Positions 1-8,386 of a DNA stretch of 50,122 nucleotides are shown here, piece after piece (position 1 is the first letter of the stretch; each line of letters starts with the position of its first letter). The DNA comes from Evernia prunastri. Lineage: Eukaryota > Ascomycota > Lecanoromycetes > Lecanorales > Parmeliaceae. The notes under the pieces are model-generated. The model saw only the letters and a program-made list of their open reading frames with translations, did not search any database and was not told where the DNA came from. The stretch covers positions 1 through 50,122 of the forward strand of contig NKYR01000198.1 of assembly GCA_003184365.1 (NCBI GenBank), given 5' to 3'. A program made the translations under genes and the position numbers.

Positions 1-797
1 TAAGGCTATCGGTCGATATGCTTTAGGTTCCGAGTAGTCAGGCTTGTTCGGCTTCTTTAATATCACCGTGTTAGCCTCCTTGAAGAACCTTGGGTGGTGT
101 TGTTGAGATGATTAATTTAACTTTATAATAGATAAATCTTCTTCGCTATTTAATTTCAATTTCGTAATAAAGTGTAGAGACTCTGTGTGAAGAATATTGA
201 GGGAGTTATATATAAAAAAATTCTTTATTAGCTGTAAAACGTTCTTTTCATGAGATATATAAAAGAAGTTCTCATAAAAGATAATATCGCGAGTTTTAAT
301 GATTTTATATTGACTAGAAATTTAAATATTATAGATATTTATGCTCTTATAGTCGACTAGGAATTTTAGATAAACTCTCAAAGTCAATTTATTCGTGCGT
401 GCTAATGATTTGTCAAGTAAATAAATCTTGCAGTTATATTGTTTCAAATAACTGATATTTGAAGAATATATAGTTATAGTCTCGAAAGATGTCTTTTAAA
501 AGTGTTTTCGCAATGAGATACGATTTATGAAAAAATCGACTGATATACGATTTATGATCAAAGATAGATAGATAGATTCGTCTTTATTTTCATTGCTCTT
601 ATCTTGATTATAAGATTACTCTCTTTACGTTCGAAATGTTTATTTTAAGTTAATGTATTAAATCTACAAAATTTTCAAGTGATTTCTTGCTTAGCAATAA
701 GATCGAGGAATTTTTGATTAAATAACGTTATTGTCTGTATAAGCGAGAAGCTAATGTTAATAGCTTATCGTCTTTGATTTGATAAATGTGAATGCGA
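1..797 (-). mobile_element. RIP-degraded Ty1/copia pol relic, integrase end
   Basis: AT-rich DNA in which CpA/TpG are rare and CpG remains, the usual look of RIP. Read on the minus strand between about 450 and 200 it gives a string resembling the end of a copia integrase and its link to reverse transcriptase: LLDKSLART, then LRVYLKFLVDYKS, then KIIKTRDIIFYE. Family members commonly read LVGYDSTNIFRIW and RTRDVTFDE here. A stop sits where the family has Trp, as expected for TGG changed to TAA/TAG. The piece continues at 1229-1640 on the other side of a younger insertion. It is a dead relic, not a gene. The family assignment rests on recalled conservation. Confidence 0.6.
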
Positions 798-802
798 TTA
801 AA

Positions 803-902
803 TGTTACGGATATAGGCTGCATTAGGGTGATTTCGCTGTCTTGGCGGGGTCACACGCTCTTTTGGCGCATTGGATAGGGGGATGCACCCTATTCCATGA
901 CA
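803..902 (+). repeat. Left 100-bp terminal direct repeat of the mini-element
   Basis: Starts TGTTACGGATATAGG and ends CCATGACA. It matches 1124-1223 at 95 of 100 positions without gaps. It contains an A-box-like stretch at 863-873. Confidence 0.9.
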
Positions 903-938
903 AATGGTAGCAACACCGGTTCGACTCCGGGTGTGACC
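849..938 (+). promoter_or_regulatory. tRNA-like region with A-box and perfect B-box (candidate pol III promoter)
   Basis: GGTCACAC (849-856) is the exact reverse complement of GTGTGACC (931-938), forming an acceptor-like 8-bp stem over 90 nt. Inside are TGGCGCATTGG (863-873), matching the tRNA A-box TGGCNNAGTGG at all but one base, and GGTTCGACTCC (918-928 region), a perfect B-box match. The stretch spans the junction of the left repeat and the internal region, so only the left copy has both boxes. A T4 run at 1105-1108 could end a pol III transcript. No convincing anticodon arm was seen, so this is tRNA-derived rather than a working tRNA gene. Confidence 0.6.
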
Positions 939-1123
939 GGTTAGCCGTGGATAGGTCACTTGGCACTCGGGTTTGGTGAGGACTCATAATCTTCGTGCCT
1001 TCCCTAGCTTGCACCAGGCCTACAAGTGGCTTACGGGTGTCGCACCTAGGGGGTCTCTATATACGAATGCGCCTACAGCCCAGCGCATGAGGGCATGCGC
1101 ATTCTTTTCAAAAAAGGTGCAAT

Positions 1124-1223
1124 TGTTACGGATATGGGCTGCATTAGGGTGATTCAGCTGTTTTGGCGGGGTCACACGCTCTTTTGGCGCATTGGATAGG
1201 GGGATGCACCCTATGCCATGACA
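1124..1223 (+). repeat. Right 100-bp terminal direct repeat of the mini-element
   Basis: Starts TGTTACGGATATGGG and ends CCATGACA, followed directly by TTAAA. Five substitutions separate it from the left copy. It carries the A-box-like stretch but not the B-box. Confidence 0.9.
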
Positions 1224-1228
1224 TTAAA

Positions 1229-1640
1229 GCAAGTAAAAAATGATTGATTTTGATATTATTCTTTAGAAGATAGTGATCGTCTATTCTAATAAATATTATA
1301 ATCGTTTTGTCTTCTCTATAAAGACGACGATTTTCGCTATCGATATATATTTTCTTATTCTCTAAAATCGTGCTCGAAACGATATTTGTCATAAAATTGA
1401 GAATATATATCACATTTGTTAGCTGAATAATATTCTTTTTTTCGTTTTCTTCGAAGACGTTGATAATAATTCTTTTATATGCGATAATGGGTTTCACTTA
1501 AGTGTTTGCGATAATGATGAATCTATTGATGTAATTCTCTTTCTTAATAAAACGATATTTTATTATTTCATTGCAGACGTAAGTATTTGATTTATAATCG
1601 AGAATTTAAGACGAACGGAGAATATAGTTAATAGCGAATG
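1229..1640 (-). mobile_element. RIP-degraded Ty1/copia pol relic, protease to pre-integrase part
   Basis: The minus strand is open over about 90 codons and reads IQLTNVIYILNFMTNIVSS, then ENRRLYREDKTIIIF and DDHYLLKNN. This resembles the copia stretch between protease and integrase, where family members read roughly LTDVLYVPNFTTNIVS and end with HYVLE. It is the upstream half of the same copia pol seen at 1-797; the mini-element at 798-1228 split it. Substitution bias and AT content match RIP. Not a functional gene. Confidence 0.6.
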
Positions 1641-1825
1641 TGTCATGGTGTGGATCTCAGTCTAGTCAGGTTAATCTATGCGATAGCCGACGATCTAGGC
1701 GACAGCCCCTTAAGGGCTGCTCGCATCCCCCGTTCTTTCTTGTTTCCTCATCTTTCGTCTTGGAATTCTACCTAGTCCTAGCCATAGAGAATGAGAATCC
1801 TTCTACCAAGCCTCGTTCCCTGACA
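1641..1825 (+). repeat. Left 185-bp LTR of the CT-rich element
   Basis: TGTCATGG...CCTGACA, same length and near-identical to 4899-5083 apart from scattered changes near the 3' end. Confidence 0.85.
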
Positions 1826-1883
1826 TTACGAAAGATCGAACAACCGGTTTAACGCTTCTACGCGTAGAAAACCAAACCTCGCA

Positions 1884-2497
1884 AGATGCTGGAATCCTTT
1901 CAGGTCTCGACGCTGGTATCCTTTCTCCAGGTCTTGATGCTGGAATCCTTCAGGTCTTGAAAACCCAGTCCCGCCAACGATTCGATCTCTTTATTGAGCA
2001 TTTCGTGTCTCACCTTCCGTGCCTCGCCTTCCGCGTCTCTCGTCCAGCACGACAGTAAACTGCATCCGTGTCTCGCCTTCCGCGTCTCTCGTCCAGCACG
2101 ACAATAAACTGCATCCGTGCCTCGCTTTCCGTGTCTCGCCTTCCGTGCCTTCGCTCCGACCGCTCGCCTGATCCAGTTCGACTATCGTACGTTGCAGCAG
2201 CAGCTGAACTACGTAATCCCGCTTCAGATCTCGCCAAGTCTTCCTATCTCGCCCGCCTCGTCTGGGCCAAATGCCAGCCCTCGTCAAGTCCAGCCTCATT
2301 CTCCCGTGCCTCGTCCTTCCGTCCTCGCTCCTGTTCCGCCTGATCTAGTTCGACCATCGTTCGTTGCAGCTTAGCTGTGGCTGCGTAATCTCGCTTCCTG
2401 ATCTCGCCTAGTCCTTCGCTCCTCGTCCTCGCCTCTTTCTCGCCCTCGCTCTCGCCCTCGCTCTCGCCCTCGCTCTGACACTTGTGTCAAAAACCTC
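1884..2497. repeat. Tandem short repeats inside the CT-rich element
   Basis: Three diverged copies of a roughly 30-bp unit (GATGCTGGAATCC...CAGGTCT) run from about 1884 to 1960. From about 2030 a unit containing CCAGCACGACAGTAAACTG repeats, and the block ends in (CGCCCTCGCTCT)n. Most of about 2020-2490 is copied again at about 2500-2990 after the N at 2498. Confidence 0.75.
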
Positions 2498-2990
2498 NCT
2501 CGCCTTCCGCGCCTCGCCTTCCGCGTCTCTCGTCCAGCACGACAGTAAACTGCATCCGTGTCTCGCCTTCCGTGTCTCGCCTTCCGCGTCTCTCGTCCAG
2601 CACGACAGTAAACTGCATCCGTGCCTCGCTTTCCGTGTCTCGCCTTCCGTGCCTTCGCTCCGACCGCTCGCCTGATCCAGTTCGACTATCGTACGTTGCA
2701 GCAGCAGCTGAACTACGTAATCCCGCTTCAGATCTCGCCAAGTCTTCCTATCTCGCCCGCCTCGTCTGGGCCAAATGCCAGCCCTCGTCAAGTCCAGCCT
2801 CATTCTCCCGTGCCTCGTCCTTCCGTCCTCGCTCCTGTTCCGCCTGATCTAGTTCGACCATCGTTCGTTGCAGCTTAGCTGTGGCTGCGTAATCTCGCTT
2901 CCTGATCTCGCCTAGTCCTTCGCTCCTCGTCCTCGCCTCTTTCTCGCCCTCGCTCTCGCCCTCGCTCTCGCCCTCGCTCTCGCCCTCGCT
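2498..2990. repeat. Second copy of a ~500-bp block after an N
   Basis: Starting right after the single N at 2498 the sequence goes back to the cytosine-rich unit seen from about 2020 and repeats it almost exactly down to the (CGCCCTCGCTCT)n run. One extra copy of the CCAGCACGACAG unit is present. Confidence 0.8.
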
Positions 2991-3104
2991 CTGACACTTG
3001 TGTCAAAAACCTCTGGTTCTCGCCCTGGCACTTATGTCAACTCTCGTGCCTCGTCCTTTGCTCCTCCGTCTCCTCCCCGGAAATCACGTCAAATTTTTTC
3101 GTCC

Positions 3105-3726
3105 CTCGCGTCCGTTCGGTCCTACACTATCGGGCTTCAAGAGGGGGAGGGGGCTTTCTTTTTTGTGGCTGGGGACCAGCCACCTAAAAGGGGGGATACT
3201 ATGGAGAGTGAGGAGAGTAGCATACCTCCTCCTATACCGAAGGGAATGTCGGTATCCATGCTGGGATGAGTATGGTCCCATAGGCATATGCGGTAGCATG
3301 CTAGTATGTCGGTATCTATACTACGAAGAGTGTAGCCTACATACGTACATGCGGTAGCCGCAAAAGATACTCGTCGGCCATTTGACCAAGACCCTAGATA
3401 CGTATGTATCTATGGTCTGTGAAAGGGTCGAACCTGACAAGATTTTTTTTTTTTGGATTTCTTTCTTCTAGCCTTCGCCTTCGCCATCGCCTTCGCCTTC
3501 GCCTTCGTCTCCGGTCTCGCCTCGCGTTCGTCCTTCGTCTAATCCTCCTCTCGCCCGCCTAATCTTCGCCTGTGTCTCGTCCAGTTTTCGCCTTTCTCGC
3601 CTCGCTTGCTCGCCGCGCTTAGTCTTCGCCTCCGCCCTCGCCTTGTCTCCGCCTTCGTCTTTACCTTCGCCTTGTCTACATCCTTTGTCTGCTTCGCAGG
3701 AGCTCAGCCTTTGAAGGGGGAGCTAC
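3105..3726 (+). repeat. 3' internal part of the CT-rich element, first copy
   Basis: Runs from CTCGCGTCCGTTCGGTCC through a GGGGGAGGGGG tract and a set of short palindromic stretches (GGTAGCATGCTAGTATG, CATACGTACATG), to the polypurine tract before an LTR start. Partial copies are at 3758-4176 and 4304-4898. Confidence 0.8.
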
Positions 3727-3756
3727 TGTCATGGTGTGGATCTCAGTCTAGTCAGG
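3727..3756 (+). repeat. Truncated LTR start, ends at an N
   Basis: The first 30 bases of the 185-bp LTR follow the polypurine tract, then a single N at 3757, after which sequence equal to about 3293 onward resumes. Confidence 0.8.
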
Positions 3757-4176
3757 NTAGCATGCTAGTATGTCGGTATCTATACTACGAAGAGTGTAGC
3801 CTACATACGTACATGCGGTAGCCGCAAAGGATACTCGTCGGCCATTTGACCAAGACCCTAGATACGTATGTATCTATGGTCTGTGAAAGGGTCGAACCTG
3901 ACAAGAATTTTTTTTTGGATTTCTTTCTTCTAGCCTTCGCCTTCGCCTTCGCCTTCGTCTCCGGTCTCGCCTCGCGTTCGTCCTTCGTCTAATCCTCCTC
4001 TCGCCCGCCTAATCTTCGCCTGTGTCTCGTCCAGTTTTCGCCTTTCTCGCCTCGCTTGCTCGCCGCGCTTAGTCTTCGCCTCCGCCCTCGCCTTGTCTCC
4101 GCCTTCGTCTTTACCTTCGCCTTGTCTACATCCTTTGTCTGCTTCGCAGGAGCTCAGCCTTTGAAGGGGGAGCTAC

Positions 4177-4302
4177 TGTCATGGTGTGGATCTCAGTCTA
4201 GTCAGGTTAATCTATGCGATAGCCGACGATCTAGGCGACAGCCCCTTAAGGGCTGCTCGCATCCCCCGTTCTTTCTTGTTTCCTCATCTTTCGTCTTGGC
4301 CT
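4177..4302 (+). repeat. Truncated LTR, ends at an N
   Basis: The first 126 bases of the LTR follow the polypurine tract, then a single N at 4303, after which sequence equal to 3105 onward resumes. Confidence 0.8.
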
Positions 4303-4898
4303 NCTCGCGTCCGTTCGGTCCTACACTATCGGGCTTCAAGAGGGGGAGGGGGCTTTCTTTTTTGTGGCTGGGGACCAGCCACCTAAAAGGGGGGATACTA
4401 TGGGGAGTGAGGAGAGTAGCATACCTCCTCCTATACCGAAGGGAATGTCGGTATCCATGCTGCGATGAGTATGGTCCCATAGGCATATGCGGTAGCATGC
4501 TAGTATGTCGGTATCTATACTACGAAGAGTGTAGCCTACATACGTACATGCGGTAGCCGCAAAGGATACTCGTCGGCCATTTGACCAAGACCCTAGATAC
4601 GTATGTATCTATGGTCTGTGAAAGGGTCGAACCTGACAAGAATTTTTTTTTGGATTTCTTTCTTCTAGCCTTCGCCTTCGCCTTCGCCTTCGTCTCCGGT
4701 CTCGCCTCGCGTTCGTCCTTCGTCTAATCCTCCTCTCGCCCGCCTAATCTTCGTCTGTGTCTCGTCCAGTTTTCGCCTTTCTCGCCGCGCTTAGTCTTCG
4801 CCTCCGCCCTCGCCTTGTCTCCGCCTTCGTCTTTACCTTCGCCTTGTCTACATCCTTTGTCTGCTTCGCAGGAGCTCAGCCTTTGAAGGGGGAGCTAC

Positions 4899-5083
4899 TG
4901 TCATGGTGTGGATCTCAGTCTAGTCAGGTTAATCTATGCGATAGCCGACGATCTAGGCGACAGCCCTTTAAGGGCTGCTCGCATCCCCCGTTCTTTCTTG
5001 TTTCCTCATCTTTCGTCTTGGCCTCTACCTTAGTCCTAGCCATAGAGAATGAGATTCCTCTTATCAAGCCTCGTTCCCTGACA
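4899..5083 (+). repeat. Right 185-bp LTR of the CT-rich element
   Basis: Complete TGTCATGG...CCTGACA copy preceded by the polypurine tract GAAGGGGGAGCTAC. This is the 3' LTR in the plus orientation. Confidence 0.85.
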
Positions 5084-5891
5084 ATCAAGAAGATCTTTTC
5101 GAGAGAAGATTTTATAACGAGCTTAAAAACTTCTTAAAAGTAAGTTTGATAATATAAAAAAATAATAGCACAAAAAGAAGCAGCTAGTCGTCGCTGATAG
5201 ATATTAAACTTGTCTTAATAAGACATCTAAGAGATTTAAATAGCTGATAAAGACGTAAATATCAACGATAAACAATGACTAGAAGATTAATTATCAACGA
5301 CAAGAAAGAATAATAAGACTGATCGATTTAAGATCACAAAGATTTTGAGAATAGGTATCAGTTGAAAGAGACACGATTCTTGATGGGTAGAATAGATGAT
5401 ATTCTATGAAGGAAGAAGAATCCTGGAAGGATATCTCCTCCTGCTGACTAAGACTTATGCTAGCTACTTAACCCCACCTTCCAACTCAAATACCTTAGTC
5501 GGTCAAGACTTACTTGAATTTTTAGCCATCTTTACAATAATAAGTAAGGTAAGTACAGCATTTGCATACCGTACCGTACCGTACTACTATTGCGCTTAAT
5601 AGTACGGAGTATCCTGGCAAGCTATTTTCTACAAATTACCTTAACCTGCTATTCAATTGCTATTCAGCCTGTCTCGCTAGTAGACACGATCTCTTGCTTA
5701 TCGAACTCCGTAAATACAGCTACGTACCGAGTATTGTCACTCCTGTCTCTCCTGTGGCCACTCCAACAGTTGCCTTCATGACCTTCCAACCCAACTTGGT
5801 CACCAACATGACATACATGACATATATATTCAAAGCCTGATCATGTCTAGACCAAAAGTCAAGCTTTTAGAATTGACAACAACCAGAGGGA
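5084..5891. other. AT-rich flank and intergenic spacer
   Basis: 5084 to about 5395 is AT-rich with the RIP-like look and no frame I recognise. From about 5400 base composition becomes normal. Visible here are a short (GTACC)n run near 5570-5583 and the 9-mer TACGGAGTA at 5603-5611. No gene supported. Confidence 0.6.
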
Positions 5892-7511
5892 ATGATGCAG
5901 GCAAAGCATCCAGAAACCGAGAAGGAGCACGACAAATCCCAGAGTGCTGGTGAGATAGAACCCCCCGCGGACTTTGTTACACTTGGTGAGTGAGAAGTCA
6001 CCATGCCAGCCTCGCGACGTCCGGCTAAAAATTGCGCAAGGAATGTGCATCCTCGGTGAGCATTTCTGAAACCCGTTTCTTCCAATGGACAATCTCTGAT
6101 ATGGGTTGCCAGATGACATCTATCAAGAATCGCCGCTCAAATTGCTGTATTCAAACGTGCTTGGAGGCGCCGGAATTTATGCTGCCCTTGGCGCGAGGAT
6201 GTTTCGGGAACAAGACGTCAACAAGCACAGCGGCGGTAAGTCTGTGGGTGTAATTATACACGAAGGTAGCGATTTTCCTGTGGATGCGAAAGTCGAGCTC
6301 GAGTCTTGGCACCTGAACAGTCTTTTCGTCAAAACACCGCAACGGTTAACCACTCGTGGGAAAAACATCTATTCTAAAGGAGTCCGCAGTAAGTAAATGA
6401 CGTGATCTCATGGAAGCGACGCCGAAACTCACTTAAAATAGACTTTGAATTTATTACTCCTAAGATTCAGTACGTATTTTCGACTCCCCTTCCTACCTTG
6501 AACCAAATCGGAACCTTGAGACATGTTCTGAGAGGCTTGAACTCTCCAATCATGCTCGCATACCACCTCAAGTAGGCATTGCTAACCGTGGAACCGTCAT
6601 CTAGGGTCGACCACACAATGCTGCTCAGTGGCCCATTCCTGATGTCCAAGAGCTATCACCTCATCTGCACCCCTACTCGGTGTATTGAGCTCGTAAACGG
6701 CATCATGAGTCGACGAAGGGCATTCATGAAGGAACACCCACGGTTGAACTCCGACGCATTTGAGACACCGCTCATTGTGTGGGAGCCTATGGAGCACTGT
6801 TGTAGGCCTAGCCAATTGCCATCGGTTTTTGAGGCAATGAATCTTGTCGATGTATTTTCGCCCAATGACCACGAGCTCTCTGCCCTGTTCAAAGAAGAGG
6901 ATCAGGGTGAAAGCAGGATAGCTCATCAAGATCTCCAACAGTATTGCAAGACGCTCCTCACACAGGGTTTTGGACTCAAGCCAAGCGCCGTAGTGATCAG
7001 AATGGGAGAAGACGGTTGCTTCGTAGCAACTCACACCCGGAACATTGCACTGCCAGCGTTCCACACGCCCTTAAAGAATGTGGAACCGGAAGGCCGCACG
7101 TCCTGGAAGAACAAGGTTGCAGATCCGACAGGCGGGGGGAATGCGTTCCTGGGAGGCTATTGCATAGGGCTGCTGATGGACGGGTGGCATCATGTCGGGC
7201 CCGGCCTCACTCCATTCGAAGGCGCAGCTTTACACGGCTCCGTTGCCGCAAGCTTCGCCATCGAGCAGTCCGGGATGCCTAAATTAACTTATCGTGAGGG
7301 ACAAGAGCTGTGGAACGGTGAGAGAAGTCTCGATCGCTTGGATGTGATGCGAAAGAAAGTCGAGAAGCTCGGTATCCTCAAAGTCTCTGACGAGCTGCTC
7401 GACAACCTTTCGCCATGGGAAATTTCAAAGAGACCTGCCTCGCCTAACACGACTTCACAACGTCTCGTTAAAAGGCGAAGAACAATCAGAGACGCAAGGA
7501 CACGGATTTGA
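5892..7511 (+). CDS. mak32: Mak32-like PfkB-family protein
   Basis: Five exons: 5892-5985, 6041-6055, 6113-6388, 6442-6469 and 6605-7511, giving 439 residues. Joined, the start reads ADFVTLGMCILDDI and continues VLGGAGIYAALGARMF, then ITPKIQ and SKSYHLIC, and near residue 310 ADPTGGGNAFLGG. This order is what I know of fungal Mak32 homologues, a ribokinase/PfkB-fold group; yeast Mak32 is needed to maintain the killer L-A/M1 dsRNA system. In active PfkB kinases the last motif is GAGD with a catalytic Asp; here it is GGGN, so normal sugar-kinase chemistry is doubtful. The second exon is only 15 nt. The first of two adjacent ATGs was taken as start. The C-terminus is basic (KRRRTIRDARTRI). The next gene is convergent. 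Family fairly sure, function in filamentous fungi unknown. Confidence 0.85.
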
Positions 7512-7827
7512 GGAAGATAAAGGCTCGAGCAAGTGGAGCATCTACCAAGATCGGTCACTACCCTGCGCTCAGCACGTTTCGAAGAAACTCAAGGAAGATA
7601 GCTAGAAGAGATAGCGAAACTTTGTACACTCTATAATAGCCATAGGCTAGTCGTTCATCCATGACGCCGGCAATAAGTTGCTGCAGCCACCTGTCATCAT
7701 TGCTGCCCTTTCAAAGCCGCTTCCTTCGCTGCTTCTGCCCGTTCGTGTTCTATAATCTGCTTGCTCCAACTACAACAAGCGAAATCAGCACTTTTGCGTT
7801 CAGTCTGTAGGGAAGAGGTTGTTCCTA
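7512..7827. other. Convergent intergenic spacer
   Basis: 3' region shared by the Mak32-like gene and the small minus-strand gene. No further gene or repeat seen. Confidence 0.6.
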
Positions 7828-8162
7828 CTATCGACTTGGGAAGAATCTCCCCTTCTCAGGCATCCTTGGCCTAACCTCCCTCTCCGCACTAATGTTCCAT
7901 GCAATTGCCGTAATGCCGATGATGACCACCCCCATTACCGCTGTGTTTGCTTTCCAATTGGCTGGCTGTGCATACCATCCTCCAGCCGGTGACCAGACAT
8001 GCTTAGGATATCTAGAGACGCGTAAACCAGTTGAGCCGCATGGAGGACGAAGAGCAATTGAACCCATAGCCGTTGCGTTACTTACGGTATCTTTCCTCCA
8101 CTGGCATGCGAAACCGAAGCTCCTTTCGATTCGACCGACTTAATCGAATGGTCCTTTTCCAT
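7828..8162 (-). CDS. Small single-TM, probably mitochondrial protein (86 aa)
   Basis: Two exons on the minus strand, 8086-8162 and 7828-8011, with a 74-nt GTAAGT...CTAG intron. The product has a short hydrophilic N-terminus, then IPYPKHVWSPAGGWY, QPANWKANTAV, one hydrophobic segment (about residues 48-64) and a charged tail ending KGRFFPSR. I recognise it as a short fungal conserved protein with the layout of accessory subunits of respiratory complex I (one TM, charged tail), but cannot assign a subunit name. The annotated start needs the spliced first exon: an unspliced frame from a GGG-preceded internal ATG would lack the conserved PYPKHVW part. It is divergent from the mL44 gene with a 224-bp gap, so the two may share a promoter. 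Confidence 0.7.
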
Positions 8163-8386
8163 TGTGCGTGGTCATCGGTTTACTTTCGAAGACGAAGAGG
8201 AGGAGCTCGAGGTGCGGACCATGACTAGAGCCTTGGCATTGGAACTGATCGACAAGACCATTCATTTTTAGCTCGAGAATTTCAGATGCACCAGCTTCAA
8301 CATCAACAGTTGAAAGAACATCCCCAAGGAAGGATCGTTGAACAATTGGGGAGAACTGACCATCTACCGTCTTGTCATATGCCTAT
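8163..8386. promoter_or_regulatory. Divergent intergenic region, small TM protein / mL44
   Basis: The 224 bp lie between two outward-facing start codons. No specific operator could be named. The short length makes a shared bidirectional promoter likely (inference). Confidence 0.45.

Larger units (their letters stand above)
798..1228 (+). mobile_element. Miniature LTR-type element (TRIM/SINE-like) with TTAAA target duplication
   Basis: A 421-bp element (803-1223) is bounded by two 100-bp direct repeats (803-902 and 1124-1223) that differ at 5 positions. Each begins TGTTACGG and ends ATGACA, so TG...CA. The element is flanked by identical 5-bp TTAAA at 798-802 and 1224-1228, a clean target-site duplication. 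Right after the left repeat lies AATGGTAGCAACAC (903-916), a plausible primer-binding site, and just before the right repeat the purine run AAAAAAGGTG (1110-1119), a plausible polypurine tract. It has no coding capacity. It is GC-rich and unmutated while its surroundings are RIP-degraded, so it inserted after the host copia copy was mutated. Orientation follows the PBS/PPT order. Confidence 0.85.
1641..5083 (+). mobile_element. Non-autonomous LTR element(s), CT-rich, rearranged
   Basis: Two full 185-bp LTRs (1641-1825 and 4899-5083) both begin TGTCATGGTGTGG and end CCCTGACA. A polypurine tract, GAAGGGGGAGCTAC, lies directly before the right LTR. The interior has no gag or pol reading frame; it is CT-rich low-complexity sequence and tandem repeats, as in large non-autonomous LTR derivatives. 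Two further LTR starts occur at 3727 and 4177, each with the same tract before it and each cut off at an N. The flanks (GAATG before 1641, ATCAA after 5083) do not match, so the two outer LTRs may not belong to one insertion. Predicted frames such as arginine-rich ones are low-complexity artefacts. Confidence 0.7.

Noticed and set aside
1144..1497. 117-codon minus-strand frame as a gene
   Set aside because: It reads through the mini-element boundary into RIP-mutated copia pol; a relic.
2068..2878. Long overlapping frames on both strands, including Arg/Ala-rich runs
   Set aside because: They come from GC-rich tandem low-complexity repeats in the LTR element and are duplicated with it; no domain.
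7892..8143. 83-codon plus-strand frame
   Set aside because: Antisense of the small TM-protein gene, whose minus-strand product is the conserved-looking one.
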